Shown: positions 1 through 5,413, numbered from the stretch's first letter. The stretch is 5,755 nucleotides of DNA from Planctomycetota bacterium (GCA_003644325.1 QNCA01000111.1:1-5755); one strand, 5' to 3'. Notes: generated by a model from the sequence alone, not told the origin. Made by a program: numbers and translations.

Positions 1-129
1 GAAATTCGTCAGCCGGGCACAAAAAAACGCGAAAAATTTGAAAATTTGCGAGACTTTCCCATCCTTTGGTGTGTCTAGAGATATAGAGAAGGTGAGCAGA
101 AATTTTGCGCATACCGCTCATCAACAAAC

Positions 130-136
130 GAGGTGA
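130..136 (+). promoter_or_regulatory. Strong Shine-Dalgarno of the PEP-CTERM gene
   Basis: GAGGTGA lies six bases before the ATG at 143 and is an almost perfect anti-16S match. It decides the start. The leader before it (1-129) is AT-rich around 21-50. I see no convincing -35/-10 pair and no sigma-54 type GG-N10-GC promoter, so the promoter is either non-canonical or upstream of the window. Confidence 0.8.
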
Positions 137-142
137 TTTGCC

Positions 143-1378
143 ATGAAGAGTAAAACCGTCGCCGCGTCAGTTACAACCGCGTTCGCCCTGGCAGTTGTGC
201 TTTGCGCGACCGGCGCATACGCCCTGCCCAGCATACAGTACGTCAACGACCCCGAGGTGCCGAAGTTCGGCGCGGTGCTGTATTACAGCAATCTCGGCGA
301 GTTTGACCATACGTATGAAGAGATAGAACTGACAAAAACCGATAATCCGACCGCCTTTATAAACGCCAAGGCCGACCTGCGCTTTGCCGGTGATATCAAC
401 GGCAACAGCGGTCCCGGCGTGTCCTACAACGACGCAATCCTTTATGCGGAAGCCATCTCCGACGGGTCGGCGACGAACGGGCGCGGCGGACTTATCAACG
501 GCGGCATGGACGGGGGCGTGGGCGCGCTGAAAATCCGCGGCAAAATCCAGTCCTCAAGACCGGGCAACGACCCCGTGCGCAGTTACGCCGAGGCCACCGC
601 CGACGCATACCTAACGTTCAAGATCGAGGACACTAACCCCAACATGGAAACCGTCCGCACAAGGTTCTGGATTGAGACGGATTTGGCGATGTGGAACAAC
701 CATGACTACGGCGGTTCTTTCGATGAGGACGACAGATTCGTCAATTTCGCCACATACGGCGGCTTGGTCCAGGATACCCGCCCGGAAGGGCTGTTTGACC
801 TGACGACCGCCAACCCGGACCTGGTAGTGGACGAGGACGGCCACCTGATAAACCTGGTATTCGACGACCCCGCGCGTCCCGAGCAGTACGACGCTACGGA
901 CCCCGATGCGATTTCGGGCGCCGGTTCCGGTCGCGGCGGCTGGATACCCGAGGTTGACGATTTCATGAACAACTTCAGAACGCGCCTCTACGAGGACGAC
1001 CTCGACTACATACTCGACCTTATCGAACTCCAGGAACCGTTGCTGCAAGATATATCGTCCGATAACCCGGCGAATAACGCACTGGCCACGAACCCCGAAT
1101 TCTCGCTGGGCAACGTCACGTTTAACGACGGGATGGGCTACTTTGAATGGTGGTTCGACGCGGAGGTGGGCCACGAATACGCCATCTATGTGCAACTGAG
1201 CAGCAACATAGCAGACGACGGCGGCATCGACAGCAAGTTCGGCGCCTCGGGCGATGTCGAGGACTTCGGCACACTTTACTACGGCCTGGACGTAGTCCCC
1301 GAGCCGGGCACGATTATCCTTATCGGCGCCGCGGTCGCCGGCATGGCCGCCATCGTTCGGAGAAAAGTCAGGGCATAG
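143..1378 (+). CDS. PEP-CTERM sorting domain-containing exported protein
   Basis: This 411-residue protein is probably exported and then processed by an exosortase. Seen in the sequence: a signal peptide with Lys near the N-terminus, a hydrophobic stretch of about residues 8-24, and a likely cleavage site after Ala-Tyr-Ala (27). The C-terminus is the tripartite sorting signal: Pro-Glu-Pro at 386-388, a hydrophobic helix of about 391-405 and a basic tail (RRKVRA). The mature part is rich in Asp, Asn and Gly, lacks Cys beyond the signal peptide and shows no catalytic motif I recognise, so its function is unknown. Known of the family: exosortase recognises PEP-CTERM and removes it as the protein reaches the cell surface or the exopolysaccharide matrix. 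The start is fixed by GAGGTGA at 130-136, six bases before the ATG. The gene stands alone and converges on the decarboxylase operon; no exosortase gene is present here. The PEP-CTERM class is firm. Confidence 0.93.
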   Translation: MKSKTVAASVTTAFALAVVLCATGAYALPSIQYVNDPEVPKFGAVLYYSNLGEFDHTYEEIELTKTDNPTAFINAKADLRFAGDINGNSGPGVSYNDAILYAEAISDGSATNGRGGLINGGMDGGVGALKIRGKIQSSRPGNDPVRSYAEATADAYLTFKIEDTNPNMETVRTRFWIETDLAMWNNHDYGGSFDEDDRFVNFATYGGLVQDTRPEGLFDLTTANPDLVVDEDGHLINLVFDDPARPEQYDATDPDAISGAGSGRGGWIPEVDDFMNNFRTRLYEDDLDYILDLIELQEPLLQDISSDNPANNALATNPEFSLGNVTFNDGMGYFEWWFDAEVGHEYAIYVQLSSNIADDGGIDSKFGASGDVEDFGTLYYGLDVVPEPGTIILIGAAVAGMAAIVRRKVRA

Positions 1379-1380
1379 GT

Positions 1381-1460
1381 GCAAGGTGACTGTCACCATT
1401 ACGGAGCGCAGACCCCGACGCAGTCGGGGGCCGGCTCGTAGATGGTGACTGTCACCTTGC
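1381..1460. repeat. Paired palindrome (REP/REPIN-like) foldback element
   Basis: This 80-bp element starts two bases after the PEP-CTERM stop codon. Its ends, 1381-1399 (gcaaggtgactgtcaccat) and 1442-1460, are 19-bp inverted copies that differ only at the central base. Each end is itself a palindrome around ggtgactgtcacc (1385-1397 and 1444-1456). Between them is a perfect 7-bp stem with a 3-base loop (ccccgac at 1413-1419, gtcgggg at 1423-1429). The whole can fold into one long hairpin or into three separate ones. The architecture of two inverted palindromes around a spacer resembles REPINs mobilised by RAYT-type transposases, but no such transposase is visible here. It may also act as a terminator or mRNA stabiliser between the convergent genes. 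The ggtgacWgtcacc core is shared with the elements in the operon spacers. Confidence 0.8.
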
Positions 1461-1499
1461 GGTCCCTACGGGCCGCCTGTATGGGCGGCAATTTGCCTG

Positions 1500-1520
1500 C
1501 TTCCCCGAAAATCGGGGAAG
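1500..1520 (-). terminator. Perfect hairpin after the beta-subunit gene, possible terminator
   Basis: There is a 9-bp perfect stem (cttccccga at 1500-1508, tcggggaag at 1512-1520) with a 3-base AT loop, seven bases past the stop codon of the sodium-pump beta gene. It is well placed to end the - strand operon. It has no T-tract on either strand, so it would be a non-canonical terminator or a 3'-end protecting structure. A second small hairpin (ccgcc at 1473-1477, ggcgg at 1484-1488) follows in the direction of transcription. Confidence 0.5.
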
Positions 1521-1527
1521 AGCCATA

Positions 1528-2727
1528 TCACACCCGGCCCATGGCGTCCATGAGGGTGAGGAACATGCCGGCGGCGATGGCGGAGCCGATGACGCCGGCG
1601 ACATTCGGGCCCATGGCATGCATCAAGAGGAAGTTGCGGGGGTCTTCCTCCTGGCCGACTATCTGTGACATTCTGGCTGCCATCGGCACGGCGGAGACGC
1701 CGGCGGAGCCGATGAGCGGATTGATTTTATTTTTCGAGAAGAAATTCATTATCTTCGCCAGGAGTATCCCGCCCGCGGTGCCCATCGCAAACGCCACCAG
1801 CCCGAGGCACAGCACCTTCAGCGTCTCCCACTTGAGCATGGTTTCAGCCGACATCGAGATGCCGACGCAGAGCATCAGGATGATGGTGACGATGTTCATC
1901 AGTTCGTTCTGCGCGGCGTGGGTGAGGCGCTTCACAACGCCGGATTCGCGGATGAGGTTGCCGAACATGAACATGCCGATGAGCGGCGCGCTGAGCGGGA
2001 CGAGCAGGATGATGATGACCGCGCCGGCGGCGGGGAAGATTACTTTCTCGGCCTTTGAGACGTGGCGGAGCTGCTTCATTCTGATTTTGCGTTCTTCTTT
2101 CGTGGTAAGCAGCCGCATGATGGGCGGCTGGATGAAGGCGACGGTGGCCATATAGATATAGGCGATAGCGGCGGTAACGGGCAGTATGTGGCGCGCCAGT
2201 TTGGCGCTCGTATAAATGGTGGTCGGGCCGTCCGCGCCGCCTATAATGCCGATGGAACAGGCCTCGGGCAGATTGAAACCGAGGAAGAGCGCGCCGAAGA
2301 ACGCGATGAAGACGCCGATCTGCGCCGCCGCCCCCAGCAGCAGCATGCGCGGGTTGGCAATGAGCGGGCCGAAGTCGGTCATCGCCCCGATGCAGATGAA
2401 GATGAGCGGCGGCAGGATGTTCCAGTAGTAGAGGCCGAAGTAGTAGAAAACGCCCAGGACGCCGTACTGCTGGATGCCGCCGAAAAAATCGCCGTTCTTG
2501 AACACTTCCACCGCGGCGACGTTCTCGGGCATGAGGCGCGTCAGCGGCAGGTTGGCCAGAAGGATGCCGAAGCCGATGGGGAGGAGTTCGTACGGCTCCA
2601 GGTTTCTCTTGATGGCCAGGAATATCAGACCCAGGCCGATTGCAAGCATGACGAAATTGCCCACCGTCAGATTGGCGGCGCCCGTCATGTGCACAAGTTT
2701 GTCCAGCAGTCTGAGGAACTCCTGCAA
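1528..2727 (-). CDS. mmdB: Na+-translocating decarboxylase beta subunit (OadB/MmdB family)
   Basis: This 399-residue polytopic membrane protein is the sodium pump: it decarboxylates carboxybiotin and couples this to Na+ export. Full length is typical of the family. It has about nine or more hydrophobic segments. The GGADGP motif at 163-168 places Asp166 where Klebsiella OadB has essential Asp203. The block NPLIGSAGVSAVPMAAR at 336-352 supplies Asn336, Gly340, Ser345 and Arg352, matching OadB Asn373, Gly377, Ser382 and Arg389 with identical spacing, and MHAMGPNVAG (369-378) follows. All known key residues are present, so it should be active. The start is TTG: AGGGGG (2736-2741) lies eight bases upstream and the N-terminus resembles the family. 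The first ATG (codon 14) has no ribosome site. It is the last gene of the operon, 20 bp after the biotin carrier. Oxaloacetate- and malonate-type pumps share this subunit, so the substrate comes from the alpha subunit. Confidence 0.95.
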   Translation of the reverse strand: MQEFLRLLDKLVHMTGAANLTVGNFVMLAIGLGLIFLAIKRNLEPYELLPIGFGILLANLPLTRLMPENVAAVEVFKNGDFFGGIQQYGVLGVFYYFGLYYWNILPPLIFICIGAMTDFGPLIANPRMLLLGAAAQIGVFIAFFGALFLGFNLPEACSIGIIGGADGPTTIYTSAKLARHILPVTAAIAYIYMATVAFIQPPIMRLLTTKEERKIRMKQLRHVSKAEKVIFPAAGAVIIILLVPLSAPLIGMFMFGNLIRESGVVKRLTHAAQNELMNIVTIILMLCVGISMSAETMLKWETLKVLCLGLVAFAMGTAGGILLAKIMNFFSKNKINPLIGSAGVSAVPMAARMSQIVGQEEDPRNFLLMHAMGPNVAGVIGSAIAAGMFLTLMDAMGRV

Positions 2728-2735
2728 TCCCTTTT

Positions 2736-2741
2736 CCCCCT
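2736..2741 (-). promoter_or_regulatory. Shine-Dalgarno supporting a TTG start of the beta subunit
   Basis: On the - strand this reads AGGGGG, eight bases before the TTG at 2727, inside the 20-bp gap after the biotin carrier stop. No comparable site precedes the later in-frame GTG and ATG codons. Confidence 0.65.
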
Positions 2742-2747
2742 GAACGG

Positions 2748-2966
2748 CTATTCAATGGTTACAAGAATCGTATCGCTTTCCACAACGTCACCCTCCGAGA
2801 CATAGACTTCCTTAATGGTTCCCGCCTGCGGGGCGGGAACGGGCATCTCCATCTTCATCGCTTCCAGGGTCACAAGTGGGTCGTTCTCTTTTATGCTATC
2901 CCCGGGTTTTACATGAACTGCAATGATCTTTCCCACCATAGGCGCTATTACGTCGGTTTCAGCCAT
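2748..2966 (-). CDS. mmdC: Free-standing biotin carrier protein of the decarboxylase (gamma/MmdC type)
   Basis: This 72-residue biotinyl domain carries CO2 as carboxybiotin from the alpha to the beta subunit. The biotinylation motif is EAMKMEM at 35-41, with Lys38 the modified residue 34 positions before the C-terminus, the standard spacing. APMVGKI near the N-terminus and the PGD and EGD turns are the usual biotinyl/lipoyl folds. Unusually, the protein is only the domain: the Ala/Pro-rich linker of most MmdC or OadA-fused carriers is missing. I chose the ATG at 2966 because GAGGAGA (2976-2982) lies nine bases upstream. The frame also opens at a TTG (2984) inside that ribosome site, which would add six residues (MRRKRT). 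It sits between the OadG-like gene (302 bp away, across a repeat) and the beta gene (20 bp away). Confidence 0.95.
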   Translation of the reverse strand: MAETDVIAPMVGKIIAVHVKPGDSIKENDPLVTLEAMKMEMPVPAPQAGTIKEVYVSEGDVVESDTILVTIE

Positions 2967-2975
2967 GGTCCGCTT

Positions 2976-2982
2976 TCTCCTC
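2976..2982 (-). promoter_or_regulatory. Shine-Dalgarno deciding the biotin carrier start
   Basis: On the - strand this reads GAGGAGA, nine bases before the ATG at 2966. An in-frame TTG at 2984 overlaps the site and cannot use it, so the shorter 72-residue product is preferred. Confidence 0.75.
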
Positions 2983-3005
2983 AAAGTTCATAAAAAGTAT
3001 AAAAT

Positions 3006-3039
3006 CGGGCAAGGCCCGGCGGCCCTTGGCCGCTTTTTT
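3006..3039. terminator. Twin GC-rich hairpins with T-tracts on both strands
   Basis: Two hairpins abut: cgggc/gcccg (3006-3010, 3014-3018) and gcggcc/ggccgc (3019-3024, 3028-3033), each with a 3-base loop. The second is followed on the + strand by six T (3034-3039), a classical intrinsic terminator shape. On the - strand the first is followed by ATTTT, a weaker tail. It lies 40 bp before the biotin carrier gene, inside the operon. Read on the - strand it could attenuate or pause transcription into the last two genes. On the + strand it would stop antisense transcription. Function is inferred. Confidence 0.5.
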
Positions 3040-3065
3040 CACTCAGTGGCAAACCAACAAAGTGG

Positions 3066-3103
3066 TATAATCTTTGAAGCCGGATTGCGGACTTCAGATT
3101 ATA
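3066..3103. repeat. Inverted repeat tataatct(tt)gaag / cttcagattata
   Basis: A 12-bp inverted repeat with a two-base bulge (3066-3079 and 3092-3103) surrounds a 12-base loop in the spacer between the OadG-like and biotin carrier genes. Both arms begin with TATAAT on their own strand, so each could resemble a -10 box, but I see no matching -35 box for the operon strand. It may be an mRNA stem or a decayed mobile-element end. Confidence 0.45.
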
Positions 3104-3113
3104 AAGTCGGAAG

Positions 3114-3152
3114 CCTCTCCTACTTGCTTACTTCCTGCTGCCTGCTTCTTTA
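3114..3152. repeat. Degenerate heptamer array 1
   Basis: From 3118 the pyrimidine-rich sequence divides into 7-base units: tcctact, tgcttac, ttcctgc, tgcctgc and ttcttta. The last unit is also the left direct repeat of the inserted element A, which begins at 3153. The array lies in the spacer downstream of the OadG-like gene and has no coding potential that I trust. Confidence 0.55.
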
Positions 3153-3271
3153 CTCAAGTTGACTGACTTTTTCTGGATGATGGTAGGTACTTGATTATAA
3201 TCTGCTGTTTCACAACACCTTACGGTGACAGTCACCGAGGTTAACAAAAGTCAGTCAACTTGAGTTCTTTA
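3146..3271. mobile_element. MITE-like element A with 7-bp direct repeats
   Basis: The core (3152-3265, about 114 bp) has perfect 20-bp terminal inverted repeats: actcaagttgactgactttt at 3152-3171 and its reverse complement at 3246-3265. An internal palindrome cggtgacagtcaccg lies at 3223-3237 near the right end. If the element is counted from ctcaag to cttgag (3153-3264), it is bordered by the exact 7-bp repeat ttcttta at 3146-3152 and 3265-3271, as expected of a target-site duplication. The right copy contains the stop codon (TAA, 3271-3269) of the OadG-like gene, so insertion was at the very end of that gene and left it intact. It is too short for a transposase and would need one elsewhere. 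Confidence 0.8.
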
Positions 3272-3424
3272 GCCTTTCCCATTGTTTCGCCTTTTCTCGA
3301 TCGTGGGTACCGCCCCGCCAATCAGTTTTAGAATGGCGAAGAGTATGGTCATGTTAACAAACACGCCGCCGAATCCAAAGATGAAAACTTTTATGCCGTC
3401 CCAAAGTAGTTCGTTATCAATCAT
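3269..3424 (-). CDS. Small OadG-like membrane subunit (gamma/delta) of the Na+-pumping decarboxylase
   Basis: This 51-residue protein is easy to miss because of its length. One membrane helix spans about residues 10-36 (GIKVFIFGFGGVFVNMTILF onward) and is followed by a basic, polar tail (EKRRNNGKG). The G-hydrophobic-GFGGVF pattern matches the N-terminal helix of the OadG / sodium-pump decarboxylase gamma family, whose members anchor and stabilise the complex. Its place between the carboxyltransferase and the biotin carrier is that of mmdD or oadG. It is at the short end of the family: OadG is about 80 residues, MmdD longer, and Veillonella MmdE of similar size. The start is certain to within this ATG, since an in-frame TAA lies two codons upstream. 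No good ribosome site is visible, so translation may be weak or depend on mRNA structure. Repeat elements bracket it: A abuts its stop codon and B ends 117 bp upstream of it. Confidence 0.82.
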   Translation of the reverse strand: MIDNELLWDGIKVFIFGFGGVFVNMTILFAILKLIGGAVPTIEKRRNNGKG

Positions 3425-3499
3425 TGTTTAGCCAGAAGTCGGAAGAAACGGGCAACCCTATGTTCGCTCCGCTCACCGGGCGGCGGGCAACAGGAGACC

Positions 3500-3520
3500 G
3501 AAGACTGAAGACTGAATACC
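3500..3520. repeat. Heptamer tandem repeat gaagact
   Basis: There are two exact copies of gaagact (3500-3506, 3507-3513) and a partial third (gaatacc). They lie in the spacer between the carboxyltransferase and the OadG-like gene, just left of element B. Confidence 0.55.
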
Positions 3521-3534
3521 GGTAACCTGTGACC

Positions 3535-3719
3535 TTACTTCTCAAGTTGACTGCCTTTTTCCGGGCAATGCCGGGTGCATGGTCATAAGTTTCTGTTTTA
3601 CTCAAGTTGACTGACTTTTGCCGGGCAATGCCGGATGTTTGACTATAAGTTTCCATTTTGCTGGGCCTTACGGTGACAGTCACCGATGTTAACAAAAAGT
3701 CAGCCAACTTGAGTTACTT
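3535..3719. mobile_element. MITE-like element B with 60-bp internal duplication
   Basis: The sequence 3600-3714 (115 bp) is a second copy of element A's family: left end at 3600-3619, right end at 3695-3714 with one mismatch between them, and the internal palindrome cggtgacagtcaccg at 3671-3685. Its left 60 bp is present twice in tandem (3541-3600 and 3601-3660, 49 of 60 identical by my count). The outer borders of the composite, 3541 and 3713, are flanked by the direct repeat ttactt (3535-3540, 3714-3719). This suggests the duplicated form inserted as a unit, or that the duplication occurred without losing the border. It fills much of the 425-bp gap between the carboxyltransferase and the OadG-like gene. 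An apparent 96-residue open frame on the - strand (3707-3417) is made largely from these repeats and is not a gene. Confidence 0.78.
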
Positions 3720-3776
3720 GAAACCTGAAACCTGCGAAGTCCCGAGCGTAGCGGGGAAACCCGAAACCTGAAACAT
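3720..3776. repeat. Heptamer repeats gaaacct/gaaaccc
   Basis: There are five 7-base units in two clusters: gaaacct at 3720 and 3727, then gaaaccc, gaaacct and gaaacat at 3756, 3763 and 3770. The clusters flank a small palindromic stretch, cccgagcgtagcgggg (3741-3756). A related stretch, cccgtaagcgaagcggggg, is at 5597-5615. Confidence 0.6.
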
Positions 3777-3785
3777 ATTTTCCCT

Positions 3786-3834
3786 CTCCTACTCCCTACT
3801 TTCCTGCTTCTCTCACCTTTCACCTGTCACCTGT
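3786..3834. repeat. Heptamer array of seven pyrimidine-rich units
   Basis: Seven consecutive 7-base units are readable: ctcctac, tccctac, tttcctg, cttctct, caccttt, cacctgt and cacctgt. The last two are identical. The array ends 15 bp from the stop of the carboxyltransferase gene. Similar units recur at 3118-3152 and 5523-5578. Confidence 0.6.
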
Positions 3835-3849
3835 ACTTTCGCCTAAACA

Positions 3850-5406
3850 TCACACCGGTGTTATGCCGTGTTTTTTCTCCGGCAGTGTGTCTATTTTATT
3901 GCGCGTTATCTCCAGCGCACTGATAAGCACGGGCCGCATGCGGCGCGGGTCGATGATGTCGTCCACGTGCTGCAATCCCGCGGAATAAAGCGGGTTCACG
4001 AACTTCTCGTAAAATTCCTTCAGGCGTTTCTGTCGCACTTCCTCGGGGTTTTCGGCCGCCTTCATCTCTTTCCTGAAAAGAATGTTCACCGCTCCCGAAG
4101 GTCCCATCAGGCATATCTCCGCCGTGGGCAACTCGAAGAGGAAGTCCGCGCCCAGGTCCTTGCTGCACATGGCCAGGTAGCCGCCGGCGTATGCCTTTCT
4201 GAGGACTATGGTAATCTTCGGCACGGTCGCCTCGGCGTAGGCGTACAGCATCTTCGCGCCGTGGCGGATGATGCCGTCGCGTTCGCTCTTGGAGCCGATG
4301 AGGTACGCCGGCACGTCCTGCAAATTTATGAGCGGGATGTTGAAGGCGTTGCAGAAACGGATGAAGCGCGAGCCTTTGTCGCTGGACTTGAAGTCGAGGC
4401 AGCCGGCCATCACCGCCGGGTTGCTGGCGACGATGCCGACCACGTGGCCGTCCATCCGCGCAAAACCGATTATCATGTTCTTCGCATACTCGCGCTTGAT
4501 TTCGAAAAACTTGCCGTCATCCACGATGCGATATATCACATCGTGCATGTCGTAAGACTTGTTCGGGTCGGTCGGGATAATTCTTGCCAGTTCTTCGTCG
4601 GTGCGATTGGGGTCGTCCTTCGGCTCGACATAGGGCGCCCTCTCCTTGTTGTTGAGCGGCAGGTATGAGAGCAACTCCTTGGTGTGTTCGAGGCAGTCCG
4701 CGTCGTTCTTCGTGGTGAGGTCGCTCACGCCGCTTATTTCCGCGTGCACATGCGGCCCGCCGAGGTCCTCAACGGTAACGTCCTCGAAGACGACCGCCTT
4801 GACCAGCGGCGGCCCGGCGATAAACATGTAGGATGTCTTCTCCACCATGAAGATGAAGTCCATCAGCGCGGGGGAGTAGGCCTGTCCCCCCGCGACGGGC
4901 CCCATGACGAGCGCAATCTGCGGCACCACGCCGGAGGCGCGCACGTGGCGGAAGAAGAGTTGCCCGTACTGGCTGAGCGCGCCCATCTCCTCGGTTACGC
5001 GCGCCCCGCCCGAGTCGTTTATTCCGATGAGCGGGTAGCCCATCCGGCAGGCGAGGTCGACGGTCTTGGAGATTTTTCTCCCGTGCATCTCGCCAAACGT
5101 GCCTGCGATTACCGTAAAATCCTCTGAATAGATGAATGCGCCGCGGCCGTTGATTTTCCCGAAGCCGGTCACCACGCCGTCGGCGGGGACTTCCTTCTTG
5201 TCCAGGCCGTAGTCCCTGCCTAAATGTTTTGCGAAGAGGTCATATTCGCAGAACGTCCCCTCATCGCAAAGATAAGCGATACGTTCGCGGGCGGTCATCT
5301 TGCCTCTCGCCTTCTGCTTTTCGAGGGCCTTATCCCCGCCGCCCTTCATGATGCGGGCGCGGATGCCTTCGATTTCCTCGATTTTCTTCATCATTTCTTC
5401 GGTCAC
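3850..5406 (-). CDS. mmdA: Acyl-CoA carboxyltransferase, alpha subunit of the Na+-pumping decarboxylase (MmdA type)
   Basis: This 518-residue cytoplasmic enzyme belongs to the PccB/MmdA carboxyltransferase family (usually 500-530). It would take the carboxyl group from an acyl-CoA, probably (S)-methylmalonyl-CoA, and give it to biotin on the small carrier. Both crotonase-like halves are complete: SGGARVTEEMGAL at 132-144 and GPVAGGQAYSPAL (169-181) form the N-terminal oxyanion site, RKAYAGGY (403-410) the C-terminal one. PTAEICLMGPSGAVNILFR (427-445) and the DPRRMRPVL tail (487-494) are also typical. The GTG start is supported by GGGAG (5414-5418), seven bases upstream. It is first in the operon; the next gene is 425 bp away across repeats. 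The C-terminal site reads AYAGGYLAM where PccB proteins usually have AYGGAYDVM, so the acyl group is less certain. Propionyl-CoA carboxylase beta is the alternative by sequence alone, but the neighbouring sodium pump argues for decarboxylase. Confidence 0.92.
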   Translation of the reverse strand: MTEEMMKKIEEIEGIRARIMKGGGDKALEKQKARGKMTARERIAYLCDEGTFCEYDLFAKHLGRDYGLDKKEVPADGVVTGFGKINGRGAFIYSEDFTVIAGTFGEMHGRKISKTVDLACRMGYPLIGINDSGGARVTEEMGALSQYGQLFFRHVRASGVVPQIALVMGPVAGGQAYSPALMDFIFMVEKTSYMFIAGPPLVKAVVFEDVTVEDLGGPHVHAEISGVSDLTTKNDADCLEHTKELLSYLPLNNKERAPYVEPKDDPNRTDEELARIIPTDPNKSYDMHDVIYRIVDDGKFFEIKREYAKNMIIGFARMDGHVVGIVASNPAVMAGCLDFKSSDKGSRFIRFCNAFNIPLINLQDVPAYLIGSKSERDGIIRHGAKMLYAYAEATVPKITIVLRKAYAGGYLAMCSKDLGADFLFELPTAEICLMGPSGAVNILFRKEMKAAENPEEVRQKRLKEFYEKFVNPLYSAGLQHVDDIIDPRRMRPVLISALEITRNKIDTLPEKKHGITPV

Positions 5407-5413
5407 GGTTCAA

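Noticed and set aside
38..85. Possible sigma-70 promoter (TTGAAA near 38, gatata near 80) for the PEP-CTERM gene
   Set aside because: The spacing is about 36 bp and the match is poor, so it is not listed as a feature.
611..1399. Long open frame on the - strand opposite the PEP-CTERM gene
   Set aside because: It is antisense to a gene with a signal peptide, sorting signal and ribosome site. Its translation has no domain, and it starts in the palindrome element.
1378..1463. 3-bp ggt on each side of the paired palindrome element as a target duplication
   Set aside because: Three matching bases are expected by chance too often to count as evidence.
2062..2805. Long + strand open frame over the beta subunit and carrier genes
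   Set aside because: It is a charged, low-complexity translation antisense to well-recognised genes; a GC-codon shadow.
3160..3200. TTGACT in the element ends plus TATAAT inside element A as a promoter
   Set aside because: On the + strand the boxes are about 29 bp apart, too far for a sigma-70 promoter, and they point away from the operon. The - strand shows no better pair.
3541..3660. Two 60-bp direct repeats as a possible CRISPR or phage array
   Set aside because: There are only two directly abutting units with no spacers, and they are the ends of an inverted-repeat element.
3417..3707. 96-residue open frame on the - strand with 20-residue internal repeats
   Set aside because: The repeated residues are just the 60-bp tandem duplication of element B, which is a multiple of three and so stays open. 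It has no ribosome site or family resemblance, and its end overlaps the OadG-like start.
3868..4668. 266-residue + strand open frame inside the carboxyltransferase gene
   Set aside because: It is antisense to a full-length, motif-complete enzyme and has no recognisable domain of its own.
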